A DNA stretch of 64,000 nucleotides from Tigriopus japonicus (lineage: Eukaryota > Arthropoda > Copepoda > Harpacticoida > Harpacticidae): the NCBI GenBank assembly GCA_010645155.1, contig CM021312.1:13287408-13351407 (forward strand). The letters run 5' to 3'. A model generated the notes under the pieces. That model was not told where the DNA came from. It was given only the letters and a program-made list of their open reading frames with translations, and ran no database searches. The translations under genes were made by a program, and so were the position numbers. Below are positions 37,901 to 47,435 of the stretch, piece after piece (within the stretch, counting starts at the first letter, position 1; the number at the start of each line of letters is the position of its first letter).

Positions 37901-40900
37901 TTTGCATCGACGACCGGCGTCGTTGTGATGGGTTGAATGATTGCGGCAGTAATGAAGATGAACTGAATTGCGATGGGGCAACTCCAAACCCATTTTTCAA
38001 CAATTACCAATCGACTCGGACACCTGAACCCACAACCACCACACCTTTAACTTCCTCAATCCCAACGACAAACGAGCAGGGTTAGTACAAATTAACATTG
38101 GATGTGGTTTTAATCATAGTGAATGCATCCGTAACGATCTGAATTGGGAACGTTCCATTCACAATGTATTGATAAGAATGTTTGGCATATTGCAAATGCT
38201 TGAGGACAACGTGGAAAAAGAACTTGAAGATAATTCAACAAGATTCCGCATTTGAGTTCCTATTTCAAAGCTTTGCAATGGAAAGACCAGGGCCCGTATT
38301 CTCAACTCGTTCTTGGTATTTGAAGTCGTACTTCTATGTAGTAACTTCGTTCTTGAAGTCTTACTTCAAGCACCAAGTACGAGTTGAGAATATGGGCCCA
38401 GGTCGTGGCTCCTCTACAAATACAAAATAGACGGCGTGGGTTCGAATCCCGCTAATGGTTAGAAACAATGGTACTTTCATCATTACAAGGAATATTACAA
38501 GATATTTCATTCCTTGTAATAAGGCTACAAGAAATGAAATTCCTTGTGGTGGCATTAATTATCCGCAAATAATTGAAATAAGAAATGTTTTGTCTTGCAT
38601 ATCTATTGCGTGGTTTTCCGTCAGCTGTGATCCTGGATAAGGCAACATAAAAAGTAACTTGCAAGTATGATAGTTTAGAAATTTAAAGCAGAGATTACTC
38701 CTGATGGTTCTCCACAATCTCTGAATATTGTTCTTTTGTATTCAAGTCATAGAAACACATAAATATCACTAAATTCCTAATCTTATTTTTACCACAAATG
38801 CAACAGGGGTAAATCCATTGTGCTATACTGTATAGCTTGAAATTTGGGAGGGCCTACGGATTAATCCGATATAAATCTTAAGTCTTTTTCCAGTTAAATG
38901 AAAAACATAAAAAATGTCTGAATATCTAATTTCAAAAACTTAATATTTTTGTTGGGAAATATTGATTAATCAATCATAAGCTTCATGTGTTAATTGCAAT
39001 TTTTTGTTGGTTGCGTTTTTTTACTACCGCTCCAAGGAATGCAATTCCCTGTAAACAAATAAATCATTAATATAATTTATACAATTAATATTTATACGAA
39101 AAATGATTTACCAACGAGTAATGTTGGCAGATCTGGACAACCCTTCAATAGTGGGTTGATCAGGGATAGTATTTAAAAATTTGTCCAATCCTGCCTTAAA
39201 TGCTGTAAAAGGATAGGACTTAATTGTTTGAAGTAGCTTCGATTCCTTAGGATTTGGAGGTGCTCTATGAGCACAAGTCCTCTACGATCGTTGATCGAAC
39301 TGATATCGTTGTAGAGAAGTTGTAAAAAACTAAGGGAGGAGGAATATAGGCATAAATAAGTTCATGTTTTTATTCAAAGAAAAGTCAGATTATTTAAATG
39401 TTTTCAATATTCTTTAGCAACATAGAAGCTTGAAATTCACTTAAGATTGGTTTTTGGGTTCTCCTTACCGGTGTGCTTATGTGTATAAATATAACTGACA
39501 GTGACTGTAAACTTAAGTAAGTAAAATAATTAATTTTCATTTTTTTTTGTTTTACAATCGAAGAAACAGATTATGCTGAACTTCAATAAATAGCATCCTT
39601 AAAACACGTAACTTCTGGTTCTTTTCAAAAATTGATGAGTTACATGTATTCAAAAAGCAACGAGCTCAATAAGTTTCAATGGAAGCTCGTTACAACTCCA
39701 CCAAGAGATGTCACTAGAAGGCAGGACAAAACCGACACAAACAGTTTGTGACGTCATCCAACATGCGGGGAGCCAAAGTTCATGATTAAAGGAAACCTTC
39801 CCTTTTCAGAACACATAAGTTAGCCCATTTGATAGTGCAGTTTTGTTAGTGAAAATCCTCAAGCCTGCTGCAAATGTGTCTATGATATTTACCTGATATG
39901 CAAAAAGTAAATCTAAATCAGTGTGGAGTTTAAACAAGGGCCAATTAATGCCTCACGATAAGATGATTGACAACAAAATCTTAGTGATATGAAATATGGG
40001 CTTGCACAAGTTTTTTAACGGAGGTTGCAAGGTAGCAGTTTGCAGTAGTCTTAAGCAGTCTTGCAGTATTGGTGCTTTGTTCATGTATATGAGCAAACAC
40101 GAATTTGAGTTTAATTTGCAACCCTGCTCAGAAGTCACAAAAGTCAGGGACCCCTTGCCTTTTGGTGCTCCTTAAAGAAAAAAAACGGGTTTATGAAGAC
40201 TCTGTAGGCAAAGGGGAATATGATTTTACATGGGTAAATTGGCAACCCCAGCACTACAAAATCACTACAAAATCTACAAAGAAGAAGGACTCTGGTATGT
40301 TATTGAACTTCGTCTGAATCAGCTAAATGTTCAACCCTTAGATCATTTTTTATCACTAGACAGCGTGCAAGCTTTAGTCAGGCCGATTTGGCATGAGGGC
40401 GGAATGCGTTAAATTCATGAAGAAAATGTCCCCCTCACAACTGTTGAGCGGACAGTTAGTGTGACCAAACATGCGAATCAAGACCAACTTTTTTTTAACT
40501 CGTTTTGTTGCCACAAGTTAATTTTTGTCCATATATGCATGTGATTAACCCTACATAACGCAAAAGCTTGAATTTGTGTTCTTCCTACTAGTGACTTATT
40601 CAATGTATTGGCAAAAAGTTCCTAGTTAAAGTCTTCAAATTCTATGCAAGGTCACCTAGTGACGTCTTTGGTTCTTTCCAGTGGTTCTTTCCAGAAAGTG
40701 ACCACTAGCAATAACAAAAAATGACCCAAAAACATTACTCAATTTCACATTTGATTCATCAATGGCATGGTTGACATTTGCCTGGTCACACATTTCAAAT
40801 GTCCCTGCACTTTAGCTCAATGGTTCAACCACAGACCAAGCCTCAGACTACTCAGTTCTAGCTAAACAGGCTATGGCGACAGTAGCTTGATCCGTGACCT

Positions 40901-43900
40901 CTAGATGGCTCAGGCTGTATTTTCTGGATTGACTCTGAGACGTAAACTTTATGGAGTTTATTTGCGTAACACACCACAACGCACTCTATGAGCTTCATTA
41001 TGAAGCACCGCTTTCAAGAATATCTCTAGGTCAGGGGTTGGCAACCATTTTTGGGTCAAGGCCCACGAAATTTGATTCATGTTGTCTGGGGCCCACCAAA
41101 CAGACATTGGTAGGTTTAGGGGCCCACAAATTAGCGATCAAAGAGCTTTTGGCCTACAAGTACAGTACTATGGATGGCTCTTGGGCCCACTATTTTGGAC
41201 TTTCTCCATAGCTCCTGGGCCCACTAATGACCACCCTTGGGTCCACATTTGGGCCGCGGCCCACCGGTTGCCGACCCCTGCTCTAGGTAATCCCTTCCAG
41301 AGGCTGCTTTTGGGCGCCATCAAAATTGAGATATCTTTTATTAATTTATCTATGGTTCAACTAAATGTTATTGACCAATCACCAGCGTAAACGTCTACGA
41401 CAGCCATACACAGGGCAAAGACAGCTTGGGCCGATATAATATATCTAAAGACTCACAACCTTGCCAAGACATCTGCTGATTGAAATTGTTCAAACTGAAT
41501 CTGGGCGCAGATATGCCTTAAGTATAGAAAGTGCATCTGCTTGTTCACTCTGGACTCAATTTTTGTTGCAAGTCTGACCCTAATCAAGGAAGGATATATT
41601 ACAGAATACCACTTAAGGCCGAGTTACAACAATGAAAATTCAACGGAACATTTACTGCTTTGAAATAACCTCTCATTTTAGTACAATGACAGGCCTAAAG
41701 CTGTATTTCTGTAATTCGTCCTGAACTAAATGAATCAGAAGAGTGGATTCTTTCTCAAATGTCATTAAGTAATCCAGAAGAATCTCAACTCTTTAAAGCC
41801 AGACATCTCCAGTTGACCATCATGAGACCAACTCCAAGCAAAGCAGCGAAGACAGGAGCTGACCGGCAGCAACAGTCATATTAAAGCCAAAGTACGTGGA
41901 TAGCAGTTGTAAACCACTGGAGAATTAAGAAAAGCTAGCGACCCTTACTAGAGACTGGCCGTCGTAGGCTAACACACGGTGCCGATAATTCACGCTAGTG
42001 ATTGGTCAATAGCATTCAGTTGAACATTCAGCTAATTCTAACGAAGTTCAATAACAAACCAGAGTGCTTCTTCTTTGTTGATTTTGTAGTGATCTGACTT
42101 GGTGCCGGGGTTGCCAATTCACCGATGTGAAATCATATTCCCCTCTATCTACCAGTCTTCATAAACCCGTTTTTCCTTTAAGGATCACCAAAAGGCAAGG
42201 CATCCCTGACTTTCGTGACTTCTGAGCAGGGTTGCAAATCAAACTCACATTCGTGTTTGCTCATATACAAGAGCAAAGCACCCATTCTGCAAGCAGTAAC
42301 CCTACCTTGCAACCTCCCGTGAAAAAACTTGCGCAAGCCAAGACTCCACATCACTGAGATTTTGTTGTCAATCACCCGATCGTGTGACATTAATTGGCCC
42401 TTGTTAAAACTCCACACTAATTGAAATTCACTTTTTTCATATCGGGTAAATGCCTTAGACACACTTCCAGCAGACTTGAGGACTTTCAATAACCAAACTG
42501 CCCTATCAAATGAGCGAAATAGTTTAGATGTGTTTCGTAGAAGAAAAGGTTCCTTTAATCATGAACTTCGGCTTCCCGCATGATGAATGACGTCACAGAC
42601 AGTCCGTGCCGGGTCGGGCAATCATAGATTTGAAAGCCAATCTCTGCCTTCTAGTATTTCTAAGAAAAGCGAACAAAGGAGGGTTGAAAACCTGTTTGCC
42701 TCAGTGGGAAGAAATTCTCAAATGCAACGGGATAGTACTTTTCGTGATGGACTGCGCTCTTGGTGTCAACGACGACAACAACCATGAGTGCCAAAGTTTG
42801 AATCCACTGACAACAGATGCCATCTGAATCTAGTCGCTTCGCGACTTACATCTACATGTATGTACAAGGTCCCTAGTCTTGACCATGGGAGTTTAGAGAG
42901 TAATAATGTCACACTCTTACATTCCATTTACATCTATTGTACAGTAGTGTTTATGCCAGGATTGGGACAGGTACCATGAATGAATGCATTTGAAAAGATC
43001 TGAAATAAGAAATCCAAATCTTCCTTGAATCATATAAATTTCAAGGGGCTTGTAATCTGGGATTGAATTGCCCCATAATGGCTTTATGAAAAGCTTTTTC
43101 AGAACACCACTTCTAATCCTAGAGTGCCCTCGAGTTTGTCCTGCCATTTGGAGGCCAGTTTGTGGAACCAACAGGCAAACCTACGACAATGAATGCCAAC
43201 TCAAAGTGGCTAATTGCACTTCGGACCAAAGAATCGATCTCTACGACTTAGGACCGTGTCCTTTGCCCTTAACACCCCCACCAACACCTCCACCCCAACT
43301 ATCAACCATAACACCCCCACTAACACCTCCACCCCAACTATCAACCATAACACCAACATCAAAACCAACACCAACACCTCCACCACAACAACCTGGTTTC
43401 CCTGAATATGAAGACTATGAGTACTCTGAGGAAACGGATGGTTGTTCTGCCAACGAATATACTTGCACCAATCTGGAATGCATTAAATTTTCGCAACTCT
43501 GCGATGGAATGGAAGATTGTGACGATGGAGGAGACGAGAAATATTGTGGCGCACCTTCTGTTGATCAAGTCACAGGTAAAACGTTCGCACCTTTCCGTTT
43601 GACTACTTTAGATTCCCTGACTTGGTTTCAATCAGGCCTAGAATATGATGTGGATGTCTACTTTCCTTGTTATGATGGATCCCAATTTCCAACCGCCAAG
43701 CGGTGTGATGGCTTCCCAGATTGCTCAGATGGCGAGGACGAAACCAACTGTGAAAACCAAATCCTCGAAAGCTATCCCCAAATCAATTGTAAGTTACTTT
43801 ACTTTTAGTTTTTTTCCTTTAAACTCATAAATCATTAGTTGTTCCTCCAGCTCCTCCAATGTGCGATCCTTTGGATGAGTTCACGTGCAAAGATGGTTCT

Positions 43901-44413
43901 TGTCGTCCGATTGACGTACGATGTGATAACAGGGTTGATTGTGATGACGAATCCGATGAGTTTGATTGTCCTATGAATGAGAAAACAACCCCAGAACCAC
44001 CCGAGTATGACACCACTAACGATGGTCTCAATTGGTTTGATGACGACCAAGAGTTTATTACTGAAGAAGAGGAAACCACCACTGCTTCATTTGTTATTTC
44101 TAATGATACTACTTCTACCACCACTACTACTATTACCACCACCACCACCACCACCACCACCACCACCACAACAACAACACCATCTACAACAGCAACTACT
44201 ACTTCAACCGTCACCACCACCAAGACGACAACAACAACAACAACTAATGTTCCAACTGAAGCAACTGAAACGACCGTTCAGTATGAGACTTCAACCATTG
44301 TGGAACCCTTTGAAGATGAGGAAGAAGCAACCACCACACAAGATCCTTTCCAAAACCTTGGACTTGGTCTGGAAGGAGACTACGACGGTGACACTTGGTT
44401 TACACGTCGCTGA
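25999..44413 (+). CDS. Secreted LDLa-Kunitz-thioredoxin-Kazal mosaic protein (10 exons)
   Basis: Exons: 25999-26347, 26627-27772, 27835-28065, 34817-35056, 36468-36605, 37670-37792, 37859-38080, 43123-43575, 43636-43788, 43839-44413. Every junction is phase 1; total 3630 nt, 1209 residues. Order: signal peptide (1-20, ending LSWA); LDLa 1 (36-70); MDYPTMN repeats (128-150); Kunitz (164-221, six Cys); LDLa 2 (242-271); thioredoxin fold (about 309-420) with C336-H-T-C339 and the cis-Pro region YYPKILLY; LDLa 3 (432-466); LDLa 4-10; Kazal (817-862) with VCGTNRQTYDNEC; a Pro/Thr linker; LDLa 11-13; and a Thr-rich, mucin-like tail. LDLa 1, 2 and 12 keep four Cys and lack the C1 and C3 pair. There is no membrane segment or KDEL-like end, so export is likely. 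The Kunitz residue after Cys 2 is Ser, not Lys/Arg, so trypsin-type inhibition is doubtful. The exon 2 donor (GTTCAA) is weak. Further exons in the large introns cannot be excluded. No family name is known to me for this exact order. Confidence 0.85.
28600..28714. mobile_element. Short hairpin MITE with CACACTGGG ends
   Basis: TTCAAAAATACACACTGGGG at the left is mirrored by CCCAGTGTGTATTTTGAAAG at the right, about 115 bp overall. A further inner match is CCGAT..TTGTACTAA. Probably a small MITE or the remains of one. Confidence 0.55.
29269..30402. mobile_element. Large palindromic CACGGTG element, arms about 450 bp
   Basis: The left arm, from CACGGTGTTCCGAATGG at 29269 to about 29720, is repeated almost perfectly in inverse at about 29945-30402. 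The spacer is only about 225 bp. The 4-bp target duplication ctca lies at 29265-29268 and 30403-30406. The outermost bases match those of the 21500 and 44826 elements, but the arms differ beyond them. No open frame spans it; the short ORFs are the same arm read twice. Near-identity of the arms suggests recent origin or arm-to-arm conversion. Confidence 0.82.
31384..31983. mobile_element. Decayed Tc1/mariner-like element
   Basis: Left end CAGGGTGTCCAGGAATTGATGG is mirrored at the right by CCATCAATTCTTGGACACCCTG. The left flank is TA; the right flank reads AATA, so the TA duplication is only partly kept. The body of about 550 bp has broken frames, none giving a recognisable transposase with certainty. 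Confidence 0.6.
32170..33036 (-). CDS. Secreted cysteine-rich protein, nested in an intron on the opposite strand
   Basis: Two exons on the minus strand: 33036-32888 and 32821-32170, with a 66-bp GTAAGC...TTACTTCAG intron; 801 nt, 266 residues. The start ATG at 33036 opens a signal peptide (MKFLVLTSCLILGAFA). An in-frame ATG 26 codons further upstream (33114) is poorer because the signal peptide would be internal. The mature chain has many Cys spaced in repeats such as YEQCDWEDYEDC and EQVPYQDCQNEPRQEC, rich in Lys, Glu, Gln and Tyr, with an acidic tail (GGDDDSD). Such CxxVPxxxC proteins are common in arthropod cuticle and secretion datasets; their function is not known to me. A TATAAA on the minus strand at 33140-33135 lies about 100 bp before the ATG, and an AATAAA at 32071-32066 follows the stop. 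The gene appears complete and lies wholly within intron 3 of the mosaic gene. Confidence 0.85.
33135..33140 (-). promoter_or_regulatory. TATA box of the nested Cys-rich gene
   Basis: TATAAA on the minus strand within GGACTATAAAGTT, about 100 bp before the start codon at 33036. This gives a 5' UTR of about 70 nt if transcription starts near 33105. Confidence 0.6.
34611..34779. mobile_element. Hairpin MITE next to exon 4 acceptor
   Basis: AAGGTGCAGTAACACGACA at the left pairs with TGTCGTGTCACTGCACCTT at the right. An inner match of TTTATATCGCAG/CTGCGATATAAA extends the stem. The element interrupts or abuts a dispersed repeat shared with 50530-50775 and ends about 37 bp before the splice acceptor of exon 4 of the mosaic gene. 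Confidence 0.7.
35668..36095. mobile_element. Inverted-repeat element with GAGTACGNTCATAAAG ends
   Basis: The left end GAGTACGATCATAAAGTGC is mirrored by GCACTTTATGAACGTACTC. Matching continues for about 120 bp, including GGACAAACCGAAGTGCC-type text. A related copy starts at 53931. The 81-codon ORF inside has no recognisable domain. I could not fix a target duplication. Confidence 0.7.
36895..37160. repeat. Relic of a TTTCGGTTTTGG element with nested hairpin
   Basis: CTTTCGGCTTAAAATTCGGC and GGTTATGCCTCC text matches the intact element at 51397-51727. A clean hairpin with AATAACCATG and CTCGATCAAGTT arms is embedded at 37071-37156. A possible other end of the relic, CTGCTTTCGGTTTTGGTCAA, lies at 37589-37609. 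Confidence 0.5.
38289..38402. mobile_element. Hairpin MITE with GGGCCC ends
   Basis: GGGCCCGTATTCTCAACTCG is mirrored by CGAGTTGAGAATATGGGCCC. Further inner inverted ACTTCAAG/CTTGAAGT pieces give a stem of roughly 110 bp. It lies within the intron after exon 7 of the mosaic gene. Confidence 0.65.
38430..38450 (+). other. tRNA T-arm-like (Pol III B box) sequence, possible SINE
   Basis: GTGGGTTCGAATCCCGC folds as a five-pair T stem with a TTCGAAT loop and contains the B-box text GGTTCGAATCC. No matching acceptor or anticodon arms were found, so it is not a tRNA gene. It could be the head of a tRNA-derived SINE running towards 38640. Confidence 0.35.
39010..39345 (-). mobile_element. 3' end of a LINE-type retrotransposon (RT C-terminus)
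   Basis: Read on the minus strand, a frame gives YPFTAFKAGLDKFLNTIPDQ followed by TIEGLSRSANITRW and a stop. This resembles the extreme C-terminal tail of non-LTR reverse-transcriptase ORFs as I remember it. The region after the stop matches the 4120-4310 fragment. Upstream frames are broken, so it is a truncated dead copy. Confidence 0.5.
39713..42655. mobile_element. Composite with inverted arms of about 640 bp
   Basis: The left arm (39713 to about 40370) and right arm (about 41985-42655) are inverted copies at roughly 80-85 percent by eye. Shared landmarks include ACTAGAAGGCAG at the tips, GTGACGTCAT, CTTTGGTT-like text and CCCTGCTCAGAAGTC. A third partial copy lies at 50210-50440. The 1.6-kb middle contains a dispersed repeat related to 880-1130, itself carrying a hAT-type MITE. 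No target duplication was identified at the tips. Confidence 0.6.
41032..41280. mobile_element. hAT-type MITE (CAGGGGTTGGCAA)
   Basis: Ends are CAGGGGTTGGCAACC and the imperfect inverse GGTTGCCGACCCCTG. The interior repeats GGGCCCAC motifs. An exact 8-bp duplication, ctctaggt, lies at 41024-41031 and 41281-41288. The host repeat has an uninterrupted relative at about 1066-1095, where ...ttaggtaatccc reads straight through. Confidence 0.9.
44119..44250 (+). repeat. ACC/ACA microsatellite in coding sequence
   Basis: An (ACC)n and (ACA)n tract in the last exon of the mosaic gene encodes a Thr-rich, probably heavily O-glycosylated segment. The reverse-strand poly-Val frame is a shadow. Confidence 0.85.
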
Positions 44414-44825
44414 TATGTAAAATGAGCATTCAATCTAAATATTACAATGATTTCGAAATGGCAGTGTATATTCTTCTTTAAAGTTTTTGGCAATCTCTCT
44501 GGTTTGTGTCTTATGGAAATGATGGTTTTGAAATATAAGATTGAATGATATAATTCATTGAATCGAAAAGTGAATAGAGTACCAATTGTCTCAATGGCAC
44601 CAAAAAGTACCTCAATTTTAACGAGGGTGCAAGAACCCCCAAAAATTAGACATTCAAAGCACTTTTTGAGGTCGACGTTTAACAATGAATAGTAATGAGA
44701 CCAGAACGGCCAGAATTTTCATGCGGAACATGTTGATGGCGAATCGCTTCTTTTGTTCAAGACCTTGTCCAAAAAAGGGATCCTCTTAGAGATTTTTTTA
44801 ATACATATTTTTCTAACTATTTGTA

Positions 44826-45376
44826 CACGATGTTTTTTTGAGCGTGAGAAGTCATTTTCAAATTCCAGATACTTTTGAGACCACTTTTGAGACGTGAACG
44901 CGATGCAGAACATTTTTTTGAATTCGGTTAAATAGGTCACGGGCAAAAACTCTATAATGTTACTTAAAACATACTTAAAAACAAATATTTGAAAATTTAC
45001 TTTGACTTTAGTCTTAGATGTACTAAGAGCAGTGTTGCTCTAAAATATTTCGGAAATCTATTTCGCGGATCTTTTTTCAACGGCTTTTTCATTTAGCATT
45101 CTCGAAGGACCAAACAGGAGGGTTGTTACATCAATTTAGGCAAACGGCTTCGTAGAATTTGACAATATTTTAGGTAAATTCACCCATAAGGCTACTTGAG
45201 AATTGACCGGAAAAAAATGTTTTAAGTATGTGTTAAGTGACCTTATATCGTGTATTTGCCCGTGATCTAATTAACAGAATCTACATACAAATGCAGTATT
45301 GCATTCACACGTCAAAACTGGTCTCAAAAGTTTTTGGAATTTGAAAATGACTTCTCACGCTCACAAAAACACCGTG
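44826..45376. mobile_element. CACGATG/CACCGTG element, 4-bp duplication
   Basis: The left end CACGATGTTTTTTTGAGCGTG and the right inverse CGCTCACAAAAACACCGTG continue into inverted matches of about 80 bp. The duplication tgta is exact at 44822-44825 and 45377-45380. The interior matches the 21500-22394 copy outside its nested insertion, including GTTGCTCTAAA and TTCTCGAAGGACCAAACAGG. Non-coding. Confidence 0.85.
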
Positions 45377-45380
45377 TGTA

Positions 45381-47339
45381 ACAATGACTTTTTGATTCAG
45401 AGCCCTGACTGTACAGAATATACAATTTTCCTTGCCCGGTTTTAAGTGGCCAACCCTGTAGGATTAACTAGGTTCACCAGTTTTGGTAAAGAAATGGTAT
45501 CAAAATTTTCCAATGGCCTGCTTGGGAAAATAAATGTCAAATAAAATCACCAAGACTCGTGGCAGCTTCTTTCTATGAAAATGGCAAAAAGGGCAAGATT
45601 TGTAGTGTATAATGAAAAGTAACATATACGAAGTACCTTTGTTTTAGTCAAAATCAAATACTTTTTTCTTTAAGCCGTTTCAGATCATTAAGTCGAATTT
45701 AAAACACTAACTAATAGCAACCAACCATCATGTTTTTTAAAGGCGTTACTTCATATGGTGTCTCATTTTTAACACAATTATGTGAAAGCACCAACTGAAA
45801 TATACGAATACCTAGATTGATTCTTGAACAATATATTTTGGGGAATTCCGATGAATCGAGCCAAACTTAGTCAAAGTAAGAAAGAAGACTCCAGAAGGGA
45901 ACAGAATAGTGGTACTGAAGGGTGGATGCAGAGACGGCTTGGCCACACTTCCAGTGAGGGAGACTCCCAACCCTACGAGGGACCCTTGCGGCGCAACTCT
46001 GAAGTTGAAACCGAAAAACAGGTATTGCGCGCATGCTCAACCAAGCCCACTGGGCTCAAATCGACTAAGTCCATCTCTGTTTCAAATTTGAAAGTAATCA
46101 TCAATAGATGGCAATGTTGACCATCAAAGACGCTTCTGGTTGGAATTTGCTTCTCTACCGGGATAAATGTCAACTAACATGAGAATCGGAGTTTCCTAAG
46201 GAATCATTGAAGTTGCCGTTTTGGTGCCATGAGAGACAGGTTCAAAGTTGCATTTTCAAATAGAATCTTAGATATCGGAGAACTTCACTTGGCATTGAAT
46301 TTATAAATGGTGCGTCAACATCACAATTTTTTGGGTGGTTAATTTGTCCAAGTTGCTAAACTGTTTTTTAAACGGCAACCCTGTCCATGGAGCAACCGAG
46401 GAATAAAGGGATAGCCTTCAGTGTGGCCACTTGATAGGAATGTTGAACAAATTTCCGGAATTGAACATCGTGGATGGAAACAAAAAGCCCAGCCATTAAT
46501 TAAAGACTTCAAATGATATATTGCTTTAAAACACACAGGACAATGTTCTTTTGCTTTTGAAAAGATACAGCTAGTTCAATATGATGATATGATATGTGTA
46601 TTTTTTCAAAACGCTTTTTTTACTTTACACTTCAGTCACAATGCATGCAAGATCACATCATCTCAAGTTCATAGATATCCCCAGATGCGACATACTACCA
46701 GGTCTTAAAAGACTACTTTTTGCTGAAGACACAGAATGTGGGGAAAATTGTTGAAGTTCCACTTTTCCAGTTTTCAGCTTAGTATGTCCAAATTTACTTG
46801 CTCTACACATGAAAATCTTTGTTTGTTTTGGGATAAATAACATGTTGCAGACATATAAACAAATTTCAAATTTGAGTTCTGATATTTCTTAGGGGTTTTA
46901 ATTGGTTATTTATGCAATAAACACAATTGCTCTTAGCATGCAATTATTTGACATGTAAATGATAACAGTCCTTCTGCCAAACCCCTCGTTTGGAAATAAG
47001 ATATTGTCTTGAAATATCTTATCAAATCATTTTGAAGGTGGAAATAAGTTTGGTGGCTGTAAAAGCAGATGGCTATGAGTAATTAGTTTGGACATACTTG
47101 TTTTTCAGCAGTAACTGAATGCAGTACAACAACAAACTGTGACTTTTCCTTCAAAACAAAGCACCCATTTAGCTCAGTTTGTCATATCTGTGTATGCCTG
47201 TGCTTGAGTTCTGATTCACTGAGTTTGAAAAAAACGACTAAGTCCATCTCGGTACCGAATTTCAAATATCCGTCAATAGATGGACCTTCAAGGTTGGGAA
47301 TCTAGGCGCTTCGCGCCTATATCTATGGTGAATGCTTGT
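45381..47339. other. Intergenic, mostly unrecognised
   Basis: A GC-richer patch lies at 45890-46080 in overlapping short ORFs without a domain. A dispersed block (CGACTAAGTCCATCTC plus TCAATAGATGG) occurs at about 46064-46120 and again at about 47236-47283. No gene supported. Confidence 0.45.
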
Positions 47340-47435
47340 TGTTCGAGAGCTTTGTCAATCATGGTGGTTAGTGGTTGCTTGAAACGTGACGAAAAGTGGG
47401 TGTCAGGAATTTGAAGTAATGGAAATGTGTGTGGA

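Larger units (their letters stand above)
38081..43122 (+). other. Intron 7 of the mosaic gene, 5.0 kb
   Basis: Holds a GGGCCC hairpin, a B-box-like sequence, a LINE 3' end (39010-39345, minus), and the large inverted-arm composite 39713-42655 with a hAT-type MITE inside it. No additional LDLa-type exon was seen by eye. Confidence 0.65.

Noticed and set aside
38430..38450. tRNA gene
   Set aside because: Only a T-arm is present; no D-arm, anticodon arm or acceptor pairing was found.
43825..44223. Poly-Val minus-strand ORF and poly-Leu ORF at 5955-6176
   Set aside because: Both are antisense shadows of the Thr-rich and Gln-rich coding repeats.
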